Positions 42,767-51,856 of a stretch of DNA of 64,000 nucleotides are shown here, in pieces; position 1 is the stretch's first letter, and every line of letters begins with the position of its first letter. The notes beneath the pieces are model-generated. The model did no database searches, was not told where the DNA came from, and was given only the letters and a program-made list of their open reading frames with translations. A program made the position numbers and the translations under genes. The stretch is from Mobiluncus sp034180645 (GTDB lineage Bacteria > Actinomycetota > Actinomycetes > Actinomycetales > Actinomycetaceae): NCBI RefSeq assembly GCF_034180645.1, contig NZ_JAXFNY010000003.1, forward strand, positions 62,001 through 126,000, read 5' to 3'.

Positions 42767-43701
42767 TTCTGAGTCAATCCTCGGGTAATCAAATCTGCGT
42801 CGTAGCGCAACAGATCCAGATAGGTTGGAACGTCTCCATCTGCGTCTGTCAAGGAATCAACATACAATTCCCCACCAAATTTCGCCCCTGTGGCTTCCAC
42901 AACGGGTCGCATTTTGTCTCCCACGGTGGATTCGCAGAAAACTGCGGGAACGTGGTTTTGCTTCACGTAGTCTTCCACTTCCGCTACGCGAGAGGGAGTG
43001 AGGGCTCCTTCGGCATTTACGCCCCACAGGAATTTCTCGTTGAGGTTATAGTCACGAGTCAGATACGAGAATGCTCCCTCACAGCTGACCAAAGTACGTT
43101 GTGACGGGTCGAGCTGAGAAAGTGTGGAAGTGATGTCCTCGCCGACTTTTTCAATCTTGGCGCCATACTGTTTGGCATTTTCCTGGTACTCGGAGCAGTT
43201 CTTTGCATCTAAATCGCAGAAGGCTTTTGCCATATTTTTCACGTAGAGGGCGCCATTTTTCGGGCTCATCCAAGCGTGGGGATTGGGCTTACTCTTGTAG
43301 TCACCTTCGGTAATCGGAATAGGCTCTACGCCCTGCGAAACATTGACCTTTTTGGCATCCAGATTGGCGGTAAACTTCGTGAACCAGCGTTCCAAATCTA
43401 GCCCGTTATTTAAAAACAGTTTCGCTTTCTGCGCCGACTTTAAGTCCGAGGGTGTGGGTTGGTAATCGTGAATTTCCGCCCCAGGTTTGGTGATAGAGCG
43501 GACTTCCAGGTGGTCTCCGGCGACGTTTTGAGCCATGTCCTGCAACACGGTAAATGTGGTGAGGACCAGGGGCTTGCCTGGTGCGGCTGAATCCGAGCTG
43601 GAGCTGGGAGTCCCGCTGCACGCGCTGAGAGAGGCTCCCAGGCACAAAAGCGCAGCTACGGTCAAGGTTTCTTTAATTTGCTTGTTTTTAACTCTCTTCA
43701 T
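42763..43701 (-). CDS. Metal-binding lipoprotein of the ABC transporter (ZnuA/MntA/TroA family)
   Basis: The protein is 312 aa with a lipobox LSAC (lipidated Cys28) and a Ser-rich linker. The cluster A-I metal site is visible: His in EIHDYQPTP, His in PNPHAWMSP, Glu in CEGAFSYL (replacing the usual His), and Asp in LYVDSLTDADGDVPTY. The His/His/Glu/Asp set is typical of Mn/Fe-type members rather than Zn. The leader holds a DtxR/MntR-type palindrome 12 bp before the ATG, so repression by metal is likely. Confidence 0.9.
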   Translation of the reverse strand: MKRVKNKQIKETLTVAALLCLGASLSACSGTPSSSSDSAAPGKPLVLTTFTVLQDMAQNVAGDHLEVRSITKPGAEIHDYQPTPSDLKSAQKAKLFLNNGLDLERWFTKFTANLDAKKVNVSQGVEPIPITEGDYKSKPNPHAWMSPKNGALYVKNMAKAFCDLDAKNCSEYQENAKQYGAKIEKVGEDITSTLSQLDPSQRTLVSCEGAFSYLTRDYNLNEKFLWGVNAEGALTPSRVAEVEDYVKQNHVPAVFCESTVGDKMRPVVEATGAKFGGELYVDSLTDADGDVPTYLDLLRYDADLITRGLTQK

Positions 43702-43712
43702 GGATATATCCT

Positions 43713-43732
43713 AAGTTAGGCATACCTAAGTT
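43713..43732. promoter_or_regulatory. DtxR/MntR-family operator
   Basis: AAGTTAGGCATACCTAAGTT is a near-perfect palindrome centred about 21 bp before the substrate-binding protein start. It matches the TTAGG-N3-CCTAA class bound by DtxR/IdeR/MntR. Overlap with the start region implies blocking of transcription when the metal is plentiful. Confidence 0.7.
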
Positions 43733-43790
43733 TGCAAGCCCGAAACCGTTGAAATCCCGTAATTTAGCGAATTTTTTGTACTGACAAATC

Positions 43791-43847
43791 CTACAAAACC
43801 AAGGACACGAGCTTTGGAGCGCGTACGATAATCCGTTTCGGCTCGCG
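43791..43847 (-). pseudogene. Duplicated leuS 3'-end fragment
   Basis: On the minus strand this encodes R-E-P-K-R-I-I-V-R-A-P-K-L-V-S-L-V-L and a stop, exactly the last 18 residues of LeuS (46278-46334). The two differ at six bases, all synonymous, including TAG for TAA. No upstream leuS sequence accompanies it. It is the typical scar of an element that entered at the 3' end of leuS and restored the gene with its own end. It marks the outer edge of the 43.85-46.28 kb islet. Confidence 0.85.
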
Positions 43848-43905
43848 TCGCCGCTAGCTGTGAATCAGAGCTATCCGGAGGGGAAGGCTCCAAGGCAGAG
43901 ATACG

Positions 43906-44595
43906 CTACTTCACTGTACCAGAAACTAAGTCGATGGTCTGGTCAGATTTTTCGAGAACAACTTTCGTTGCATCAGTTGCATCCCGATTTACCTTCATCA
44001 GGTTTCCCTGTTTGTCAACGGCCCAGTAGCCCAAATCTGGGGTCAAAAGCGTGAAAGTGTCGTTAGGTTGCTCGCTAAGAACCAAGATGAAGGCCTTTGT
44101 ATTGGTGTCCTCGATTACTTCTGGTACTGAAGCGGTGTCGGATTCTAGCATTATTATTCCGTCTGAGCTTTTTCCTCAGGTCTGAGAAAGAACAAATGAA
44201 TCACCGGCTTTGAGGTTGCCTTTGAACGTTTGCGTAACCGACATGGTAGACAAGGTGACGGGTACGCCAGCAGCTTCCAACGATTCCTTGCTGACTTCCG
44301 TTCCTGAAAGTGGATTAGTTGTGTCACCGGGAACTGGGGACTCAGGAAGGAGTAAGGAGTCCTTCGATGATTCAAAAGTGGCCTCAACAACTAAATCAGC
44401 CTTGTCTACTAGGGTCCCGAGACTTGGATAACTTGGATAATCGGCCTTGAAAAGGCGGACTTTTTTTACATCGTTGCTGCCTGTAGAGGGTAACTCCGAG
44501 GCGGATTTGGCATCATTGCCGGTGCTCGCAGAGCAGGCTGTAAGTGCGATGGAGAGGGCAGCTAGTGTGGCTGTTAATCGGAATTTCTTATTCAT
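43906..44595 (-). pseudogene. Lipoprotein gene interrupted by an in-frame TGA
   Basis: The first part (44176-44595, 139 codons) has a lipoprotein signal with lipobox ALTAC (Cys21) and a Ser/Thr-rich mature start, then a domain ending GDSFVLSQT. After the TGA at 44176-44178 the same frame continues for 89 codons (GKSSDGIIMLESD, then TFTLLTPDLGYWAV) to 43906. The joined product would be about 229 aa, with the beta-rich pattern of small secreted lipoproteins. No family is recognised. It lies in the leuS-end islet. The break is a point nonsense change, a sequencing error, or recoding; no SECIS-like hairpin was noticed. Confidence 0.7.
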
Positions 44596-44635
44596 GATTG
44601 TTCCCTATATTTTATTTGTTTATTTGTTTATTTGT

Positions 44636-45163
44636 TTAGTAACAATATCGTACATTAGCAACATCATAAGATTGCGGTCTGAAAACTTGAGATCTGTTTC
44701 GAGACCAATCCATCAAGGTCAGGAATGAAACTTGATTTTTATCTGTTAGACGGAGGGCGTGACCAAGTTCATGTGTCGCTGTGCTTTTAGCCCATGTCCA
44801 AAACTGGCCTGAAGGAGCGTTACTGCTGAGCAGCTGACCATTTATCTTAATGTTGAAAGAGCTGATAGCGGGATTCCAGGTGTAAAGTCCGTACCAATTT
44901 GTGTTGTAATTTCCGGCTTCCATTACCGCGCTAGATCCTGGCGTAGTTCCAATTGAGGTTCCAGCGCCTGAGGCGTTCCAGTAGCTGCGGGCTGAGTCCA
45001 TGACGTTTGTCCATTGCGGGCTCAATGAGGCATATCGGACATTGAACTGGCGCGTTGGCCTGGCGTCGTATTGACACTCATAAGCATTCGCAACTCCAAT
45101 TGTGCCAAGCGTGAGGACCAAAGAAGTGACTATTGCGGAGAAAATTGTACGTTTAACATGCAT
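44636..45163 (-). CDS. Secreted metzincin-like zinc metalloprotease
   Basis: The protein is 175 aa from the ATG at 45163 with AAGGAAG five bases upstream. The signal peptide ends VANA (about residue 27). Zinc motif HELGHALRLTD near residue 130 follows HExxHxxGxxH/D, but the Gly is Arg. The third ligand would be Asp, as in the snapalysin (M7) family. A Met-turn candidate is TLMDW. Two Cys near the start and end could form a disulfide. It probably cleaves extracellular protein. It is a single gene in the leuS islet, divergent from the response-regulator remnant, with lower GC than its neighbours. Confidence 0.75.
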   Translation of the reverse strand: MHVKRTIFSAIVTSLVLTLGTIGVANAYECQYDARPTRQFNVRYASLSPQWTNVMDSARSYWNASGAGTSIGTTPGSSAVMEAGNYNTNWYGLYTWNPAISSFNIKINGQLLSSNAPSGQFWTWAKSTATHELGHALRLTDKNQVSFLTLMDWSRNRSQVFRPQSYDVANVRYCY

Positions 45164-45347
45164 GTTAACTTCCTTTTTAGATGCTGTAGAACCCCTCAAC
45201 CTCAAATTATCATTGAGAGCGAAGGTATAGAAGACCCTATTTTTAGGGGGTTCCACAGATGCAATGATGCGGATAGACTATGCAAATTGTAGCGGCTGGG
45301 ATTTTTATGTGTACATCAGTTTCACCACTGAAGGGGGAGGAGGCGAT

Positions 45348-46027
45348 GTGGGTGATGCCCAAACCAAGGTTCGCGTAATCCTTGCTGATGACGATGCTGT
45401 GTATTTGAATGCTATGGCGGATTTGCTAGGTCGGCTAGGAACTATCGAAGTGGTTGGGACGGCAACAAGAGGCTTGGAAGTTATCGAAATGGTGCAACAA
45501 GTTGGGCATGATGTTTTACTTTTAGATGTGCAGATGCCCGGCCTTGACAGTATCGATACGATAAAGGCAGTCCTGAAGTAAATCCCGATGAAAAAATTGT
45601 CGTACTAACTGCATTTGAACAACCAACCAGCCTGCGTGATTCGCTGTCTGCTGGAGCAAAAGGTTTCCTGACCAAGGAAACGGATTTCCGTGAAGTTGCT
45701 AGCGCGATTCAGAATGTACACGAGGGCCGCAATGCTCTTGACGATAAACTTTTATCCATGGTTATGGATTCTTTTGTGACCAAGAATGAGGATTCTGGAG
45801 ACAAACAACGGGCGGCAGAGATTGCTGCCTTGCCTCCTCATCTGCGTCAAATTGTTAACTATATCGGCATGGCCTACTCGAACAAGGAGATTGTAGCTGC
45901 AAGTGGGCTGAAGCCCCATACCGTAAACTCCTATATTAAAGAAGCTTTGAATTTGTTAGGCCACCGGCGTGGAGAGCTTCTGATGGAAATGGTTAAGCTT
46001 GGCCTTGCCGACGGCAACGTGGAGTGA
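45348..46027 (+). pseudogene. NarL/LuxR-family response regulator, frameshifted
   Basis: GTG 45348 follows GGGGGAGGAGG. The receiver domain starts VRVILADDDAVYLNAMADLL and has the phospho-acceptor Asp in LLLDVQMPG. It is cut by a stop at 45579-45581 (AVLK). The sequence resumes in another frame as EVNPDEKIVVLTAFEQP, with the receiver Lys in AGAKGFLTKETDF, and continues through a LuxR-type HTH (SNKEIVAASGLKPHTVNSYI) to 46027. One net frame change, near 45575, restores a normal ~226-aa regulator. No sensor kinase gene is adjacent. It is either a decayed or frameshift-switched regulator, or an assembly error. The 250 bp that follow (46028-46277) show only small hairpins. Confidence 0.72.
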
Positions 46028-46277
46028 ATCCCAGAAAGCCGAAGAAACCGCAGAAAGTTTTTGCTAGCCAAGCGGAAACGTAAGCATATCGAAAACGTAA
46101 CCAGGGAAACTATTGAAGGGAATCACAGAACCAGCGAAACTAGCTTGGGTGCGCGGGCGGTAGCGCGAAGCGTGTGAGCTGCCTCGACAGACGGCGAAGC
46201 CGATTATGTGACAGCAACGATTTGCTGTCGCGACGTAGCGCCTCTAGGGCGCTTACGCCCCGAAAAAGTTGGACCGA

Positions 46278-49199
46278 TTACAAAACCAGGGACACGAGCT
46301 TTGGGGCGCGCACGATAATCCGCTTCGGTTCGCGCCCGTCCAGCAACTTCACCACGGCCGGTTCCGCCAGGACTTTCGCCTGCAAATCCGCCTCGGAAAT
46401 CTCGGGGTCCACCGAAACTTTCGCGCGCACCTTACCCGCCACCTGCACCACGCAAGTGACCTCCTCAGCCGCCAACAGCGACTCATCGGTCACGACCGGG
46501 AACGCGGCCCGGGCGATACCACCCTGGTGACCTAAACGTTCCCACAGTTCCTCCGCAATGTGCGGAGCGATGGGGGCGACCATCACGACCAGCGCTTCTG
46601 CGGCCTCACGCGGCACCTGGGGCAACCCGGTCAAGTGATTATTCAGCACAATCATCTTGGCGATAGCCGTGTTCACGCGCAGATTGTCATACTCCACGGT
46701 GACATCGTGAATGGTGCGAGCCAGCACTTTTGCGGTCGCCAAGTCCGGGGCATCGTCGCTGACGGTGAGCTTACCAGTGTTTTCATCGACGATATTGCGC
46801 CACAGCCGCTGCAGGAAACGCTGAGAGCCGACCACCGCGCGAGTGTCCCACGGACGGGACATATCCAGCGGCCCCATTGACATTTCGTAGACCCGGAATG
46901 TGTCCGCGCCGTAATCTGCACACATCTGATCAGGGGTGACGATGTTCTTTAGCGACTTGCCCATCTTGCCGAACTCGCGGTTGACGGGCTGGCCCTGCCA
47001 GGTAAAGCCGTCATCTTCGCTACCCTCCACCTCGTCAGCCGGAACGTATTGCCCGCGCGAATCCGTGTAGGCGTAGGCCTCAATCATGCCCTGGTTGAAC
47101 AGGCGATGGAACGGCTCGGAACTGGACACATATCCCAAGTCATAGAGCACCTTGTGCCAAAAACGCGCGTACAGCAGGTGCAGCACCGCGTGTTCCACGC
47201 CGCCCACGTACAAATCCGTGCCGCCGCTGAGGTTGCCCGCTTCGGGACGTGGGCCCATCCAGTAGGCTTCGTTGTCGGGGCTGGCAAAAGCCGTGGGGTT
47301 GTCCGGGTCCGTGTAGCGCAGCTCGTACCAGCACGAGCCCGCCCAGTTCGGCATGGTGTTTTGGTCACGAGTGTAGGTCTGCTTGCCTTCGCCCAGGTCC
47401 AGCTCGACGGTCATCCAGTCCGTAGCGCGGCCCAGCGGGGACTCCGGGGTGGAGTGGCCGTCGTCGGGGTCAAAAGTCCGGGGCCGGAAGTCCGACACTT
47501 CGGGCAGTTCCAGGGGCAGCATCTCTTCCGGCAGGGCGTGAACCCGCCCGTCAGAGCCGTAAACCACGGGGAAAGGCTCGCCCCAGTAGCGTTGCCGGGA
47601 AAACAGCCAGTCACGCAGGCGGTAGGTCACGGTCTTTTCGCCCCGCCCGGTCTGAGCCAGCCAGTCGCTGATTTTCGCGATAGCCTCGGCTTTGCCCAGG
47701 CCGTTCAGGCTGATTTCACTGTTGGCGGAGTTTTCGATGACACCGTCGCCGGTCCAAGGTTCCGTCTGTACATCCAGGCCGTCCGGGCCGGAAATAGTTT
47801 GGATAATATCCAGGTTGAACTTCCGAGCAAAGGCGTGATCGCGCTCGTCGTGGGCGGGCACAGCCATAATCGCGCCGGTGCCGTACCCCATCAAAACGTA
47901 ATCCGCCACGAAAATCGGCACCAGGGAACTATTGACCGGATTCGTCCCAAAAATGCCGGTAAACACGCCGGTCTTTTCGGTGAAGTCGGTTTCCGCAGTC
48001 CGTTCGCTGTCGCTCTTTGCGCTGGCTTGCGCCCGGTAGGCCGCCACCGCTGCGCGCGGGGTCGCGTAACCGCCGGTCCACTCCGGGCGGGTCCCCTCCG
48101 GCCAAGCGTCCGGCACCTGCAACTCCGCGTCCGCACAGTCCTCGGCACCCACCAGCGGATGCTCCGGGGAAATGACCATGAAAGTCGCGCCGAATAGGGT
48201 GTCGGGCCGGGTCGTGAAGACCTGCAAAGTTTGCGGCTGTGGCCCTTGACCGGCCTCGACCTGGAAGTTTACGGTGGCGCCAAAGGACTTGCCAATCCAG
48301 TTGTGCTGCATGGTGCGGACCTTATCGGGCCAGTCAATCGTGGCCAGGTCCGCGTCCAGCCGGTCCGCGTAGCGGGTGATGCGCATCATCCACTGGCGCA
48401 GTTTCGTCTTAAACACGGGGAAGTTGCCGCGTTCGGAACGTCCCTCGGCGGTGACTTCTTCATCCGCCAGCACCGTGCCTAAGCCCGGTGCCCAGTTCAC
48501 CGGCGCGTATGCCACGTAAGCCAGGCGCTCGGCATCAATGAGTTCCGCCTGTTCCACTGCGGAAAGTTCGGCCCAAGCCCGCCCGTCCGGAGTGGGGCGG
48601 GTGCCGTCCTCGTACTGCTTCACAAGGGTGGTAATCGGCCGGGCCGCGCCCTTTCCGGAGCCGTCGCGGCGCGGAGCTTCGGGGTCATACCAGGAGTTGA
48701 AAATTTGCAGGAAAATCCACTGGGTCCACTTGAAATAGTCCGGGTCGGTCGTGGCGAAAGAGCGCCGCCGGTCGTGGGACAAGCCAATGCGGGCCAGCTG
48801 TTTGCTCATGTTGGCGATATTGTCGTGCGTGGTGATGGCCGGATGCTGGCCGGTTTGCAGGGCGTATTGCTCGGCGGGCAGGCCAAACGCATCGTAACCC
48901 ATGGTGTAGAGCACGTTTTTGCCCTGGGCGCGCTGGTAGCGGGCCACTACGTCGGTGGCGATATAGCCCAGCGGGTGTCCCACGTGCAGACCTTTGCCGG
49001 AGGGGTAGGGGAACATGTCGAGGATGAAGTATTTTTCGTGTTTTGCCAGGTCACCAGCCAGGGAGCCGCTGGGGTTATCAGCGTTAAATGCGCCGGTTTC
49101 GTCCCAAATCCGTTGCCACTTCGCTTCCAGGTCCCCCGCCATCTCAGCCGTGTAGCGGTATTGCGGGGTGTCTGGGGTTTCCGGGGTGTTTTCAGCCAT
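46278..49199 (-). CDS. leuS: Leucine--tRNA ligase
   Basis: The protein is 973 aa from the ATG at 49199 with GAGGA upstream; the extension to 49220 is less likely. HIGH appears as KGLHVGHPLGY near residue 68 and KMSKS as KMGKS near 741. The CP1 editing domain and a bacterial leucine-specific insertion account for the length. Its 3' end is duplicated, with synonymous changes only, at 43791-43847. The gene is intact and in frame to its TAA. Confidence 0.96.
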   Translation of the reverse strand: MAENTPETPDTPQYRYTAEMAGDLEAKWQRIWDETGAFNADNPSGSLAGDLAKHEKYFILDMFPYPSGKGLHVGHPLGYIATDVVARYQRAQGKNVLYTMGYDAFGLPAEQYALQTGQHPAITTHDNIANMSKQLARIGLSHDRRRSFATTDPDYFKWTQWIFLQIFNSWYDPEAPRRDGSGKGAARPITTLVKQYEDGTRPTPDGRAWAELSAVEQAELIDAERLAYVAYAPVNWAPGLGTVLADEEVTAEGRSERGNFPVFKTKLRQWMMRITRYADRLDADLATIDWPDKVRTMQHNWIGKSFGATVNFQVEAGQGPQPQTLQVFTTRPDTLFGATFMVISPEHPLVGAEDCADAELQVPDAWPEGTRPEWTGGYATPRAAVAAYRAQASAKSDSERTAETDFTEKTGVFTGIFGTNPVNSSLVPIFVADYVLMGYGTGAIMAVPAHDERDHAFARKFNLDIIQTISGPDGLDVQTEPWTGDGVIENSANSEISLNGLGKAEAIAKISDWLAQTGRGEKTVTYRLRDWLFSRQRYWGEPFPVVYGSDGRVHALPEEMLPLELPEVSDFRPRTFDPDDGHSTPESPLGRATDWMTVELDLGEGKQTYTRDQNTMPNWAGSCWYELRYTDPDNPTAFASPDNEAYWMGPRPEAGNLSGGTDLYVGGVEHAVLHLLYARFWHKVLYDLGYVSSSEPFHRLFNQGMIEAYAYTDSRGQYVPADEVEGSEDDGFTWQGQPVNREFGKMGKSLKNIVTPDQMCADYGADTFRVYEMSMGPLDMSRPWDTRAVVGSQRFLQRLWRNIVDENTGKLTVSDDAPDLATAKVLARTIHDVTVEYDNLRVNTAIAKMIVLNNHLTGLPQVPREAAEALVVMVAPIAPHIAEELWERLGHQGGIARAAFPVVTDESLLAAEEVTCVVQVAGKVRAKVSVDPEISEADLQAKVLAEPAVVKLLDGREPKRIIVRAPKLVSLVL

Positions 49200-49350
49200 T
49201 ATTCCTCTTCTTTCCGACAATCAATGTACCTAGTTTAGACCAGAATGATATACGCGACTTAAACCGATTAGTTTGCGCGCTGTGTTGGGTGCGAACTAAC
49301 GCGTTTGCAGCATTTTTGTGGCGGGGTTCCGGGGCGCGCGTGGATTATAA

Positions 49351-49404
49351 GGGGAGAAGAGCCGGGTAGCTGCCATTATGGGCAGCTACCCGGCTATTCT
49401 CCCC
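49351..49404. repeat. Dispersed hairpin repeat, copy 3 (inverted)
   Basis: Arms 49351-49374 and 49381-49404 pair at 23 of 24 positions. The flank GATTATAAGGGG is the complement of the right flank of the 8.1-kb copy, so the unit sits in reverse orientation. It lies between divergently placed promoter and terminator regions of leuS and rpsT. Confidence 0.8.
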
Positions 49405-49455
49405 CGTTATTTGCAACCCAGCGGGTATCCCCTGACTTGTGGGAGCGGGCAAAAA

Positions 49456-49484
49456 GAAAACGTCCACCAAAAGGTGGACGTTTT
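49456..49484 (-). terminator. Terminator after rpsT
   Basis: AAAACGTCCACC-AAAA-GGTGGACGTTTT is a perfect 12-bp-arm hairpin with A and T runs on both sides, 22 bp after the rpsT stop. Confidence 0.9.
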
Positions 49485-49505
49485 CAAATAGCTTAGAGAA
49501 ACCGA

Positions 49506-49769
49506 TTACTGCATAGCAGCAACGCGGGTGGCCAGCTTGGACTTGCGCTGAGCCGCCTGGTTCTTGTGGATGACACCCTTGGAAGCTGCCACGTCGAGGC
49601 GGCGGGTGGCCACCTTCAAGTTGGCCTCGGCCGCGGCCTTATCCCCGGCCTCGATAGCCTCGCGGGTCTTGCGCACCAGGGTCTTTAGCTCGGAGCGCAC
49701 GGCCAAGTTGCGCTGGCGCGCCTTTTCGTTGGTGCGAATCCGCTTTATCTGAGACTTAATATTTGCCAA
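49506..49769 (-). CDS. rpsT: 30S ribosomal protein bS20
   Basis: The protein is 87 aa, starting at a TTG (49769) that gives the canonical MANIKSQIKRIRTNEKARQR, with GAGGGAAG correctly spaced; upstream in-frame codons add non-family sequence. It is an entirely helical, Lys/Arg/Ala-rich protein that binds 16S rRNA. TTG starts are a known translational control feature of rpsT in other bacteria. Confidence 0.95.
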   Translation of the reverse strand: MANIKSQIKRIRTNEKARQRNLAVRSELKTLVRKTREAIEAGDKAAAEANLKVATRRLDVAASKGVIHKNQAAQRKSKLATRVAAMQ

Positions 49770-50005
49770 TGTTCTTCCCTCAAAAGTATTGATTTTCGCC
49801 GGTTTTGGCGACACACAAGGAAATATCCTACGCCATTTTGCGCCTCATCCGCAAATCGGCGGTTGCAGCGTCAGCATTACGGACACCTCACCCCAGCCGG
49901 CAGCCTTGAGCCTAACAGGCTTGGCACCATGAGTAATAAAGTAGATTGGGCAAACGGGGGAAAAATGACAAAATGGAATGTCTAGCGAGAGAAATAAGGA
50001 AGTCC

Positions 50006-51856
50006 ATGCCCATTCCTGATGATGCCCTGTTACAGTCGATTGCGCCCGCCGCCACCGACCCGTCCCTGATTCGTAACTTTTCGATTATCGCCCACATCGA
50101 CCACGGCAAGTCGACGCTGGCGGATCGAATGCTGCAGCTAACCGGGGTCGTCTCGGACCGTGAGATGCGTGCCCAATACCTGGACCGGATGGACATTGAA
50201 CGCGAACGCGGCATCACCATTAAATCCCAAGCCGTGCGGATGCCCTGGCAGGTTGGCGACAAAGCCTACGCTCTGAACATGATTGACACCCCTGGTCACG
50301 TGGACTTCACCTATGAAGTCTCACGTTCCCTGGCGGCTTGTGAAGGGGCGGTCCTGCTGGTGGACGCCTCCCAAGGCATCGAGGCGCAAACCCTGGCGAA
50401 CCTCTACCTCGCCTTGGAGGGGGACTTGACCATTATCCCGGTGCTGAACAAGATTGACCTGCCCGGCGCGATGCCGGAAAAGCACGCTGAAGAACTGGCG
50501 AACCTCATCGGGTGCCAGCCCGAGGACTGCTTGCGAGTTTCAGGCAAGACCGGTCAGGGCGTACAGGCCCTGCTGGATGAAATCGTCTCCCAGGTGCCGC
50601 CGCCCTCCGGACAGCCCGACGCCCCGACCCGCGCACTTATTTTTGACTCGGTTTATGACACGTATCGCGGGGTCGTGACCTACGTGCGCGTCATGGACGG
50701 AACGCTCAATGCCCGCCAGCGAATCAACATGATGTCCACCGGCACTACCCACGAACTTCTGGAACTCGGTGTCATCAGCCCCGAACCGAACCCCACGAAA
50801 GGTATCGGGGCGGGCGAAGTCGGCTACCTCATTACCGGGGTGAAGGACGTGCGCCAATCCCGCGTGGGCGATACCGTCACTTCTGCGGAAAAGGGCGCTC
50901 GCGAACCTTTGCCGGGCTACCGCGACCCGATGCCGATGGTGTTTTCGGGACTGTACCCGATTGACGGGACCGATTTTCCGGTGTTGCGTGACGCGCTGGA
51001 CAAGCTGAAGCTCAATGATGCGTCACTGACTTTTGAACCGGAATCGTCAGCCGCCCTGGGGTCGGGTTTCCGTTGCGGTTTCTTGGGTTTGCTGCACCTC
51101 GAGATTATTCGCGAGCGTCTGGAGCGCGAGTTTGACCTGGTGCTGATTTCCACTGCCCCGAACGTGGAATACGTGGTGATGGCGGAGGACGGCACGGAAA
51201 CTCACGTCATGAACCCTTCTGAGTTCCCCGATGGCAAGGTCAAGGAAGTGCGCGAGCCGGTAGTGGCCGCGACCATCCTGACCCCCTCGGACTTTGTCGG
51301 TCCGGTTATGGAGCTGTGCCAGAATCGGCGCGGCGCCATGAAGAACATGGAGTACCTGAGCTCGGACCGGGTAGAACTGCACTACACCCTGCCCTTGGGC
51401 GAGATCGTTTACGACTTCTTTGATCAGCTGAAGTCCCGCACCAAAGGCTACGCCTCGCTGGACTACCACCTGGACGGGATGGCTCCGGCCGACCTGGTGC
51501 GGGTGGACATTTTGCTGAACGGGGAACAGGTTGACGCGTTTTCCGCCATCGTTCACAAGGACAATGCCTACAGTTACGGGACGGCGATGGCGACGAAGCT
51601 GCGCAAACTCATTCCGCGCCAACAGTTCGAGGTGCCTATCCAGGCCGCTATTGGCACTCGCATCATCGCCCGGGAAAATATCCGGGCGCTGCGCAAGGAT
51701 ATGCTCGCCAAGTGCTACGGCGGCGACATCAGCCGGAAACGCAAACTGCTGGAAAAGCAAAAGGCCGGCAAGAAACGCATGAAAGCCATCGGGCGCGTTG
51801 AGGTTCCCCAGGAGGCTTTCATCGCCGCGCTTTCCAACGAGGAGCCGAAAAAGTAA
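50006..51856 (+). CDS. lepA: Elongation factor 4 (LepA)
   Basis: The protein is 616 aa from the ATG at 50006 with AAGGAAG upstream. GTPase motifs are AHIDHGKST near residue 28, DTPGHVDF near 93 and NKID near 147. The C-terminal LepA domain ends GGDISRKRKLLEKQKAGKKR, as in the family. It back-translocates or assists ribosomes under stress. It overlaps trmB by one base (TAATG). Confidence 0.96.
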   Translation: MPIPDDALLQSIAPAATDPSLIRNFSIIAHIDHGKSTLADRMLQLTGVVSDREMRAQYLDRMDIERERGITIKSQAVRMPWQVGDKAYALNMIDTPGHVDFTYEVSRSLAACEGAVLLVDASQGIEAQTLANLYLALEGDLTIIPVLNKIDLPGAMPEKHAEELANLIGCQPEDCLRVSGKTGQGVQALLDEIVSQVPPPSGQPDAPTRALIFDSVYDTYRGVVTYVRVMDGTLNARQRINMMSTGTTHELLELGVISPEPNPTKGIGAGEVGYLITGVKDVRQSRVGDTVTSAEKGAREPLPGYRDPMPMVFSGLYPIDGTDFPVLRDALDKLKLNDASLTFEPESSAALGSGFRCGFLGLLHLEIIRERLEREFDLVLISTAPNVEYVVMAEDGTETHVMNPSEFPDGKVKEVREPVVAATILTPSDFVGPVMELCQNRRGAMKNMEYLSSDRVELHYTLPLGEIVYDFFDQLKSRTKGYASLDYHLDGMAPADLVRVDILLNGEQVDAFSAIVHKDNAYSYGTAMATKLRKLIPRQQFEVPIQAAIGTRIIARENIRALRKDMLAKCYGGDISRKRKLLEKQKAGKKRMKAIGRVEVPQEAFIAALSNEEPKK

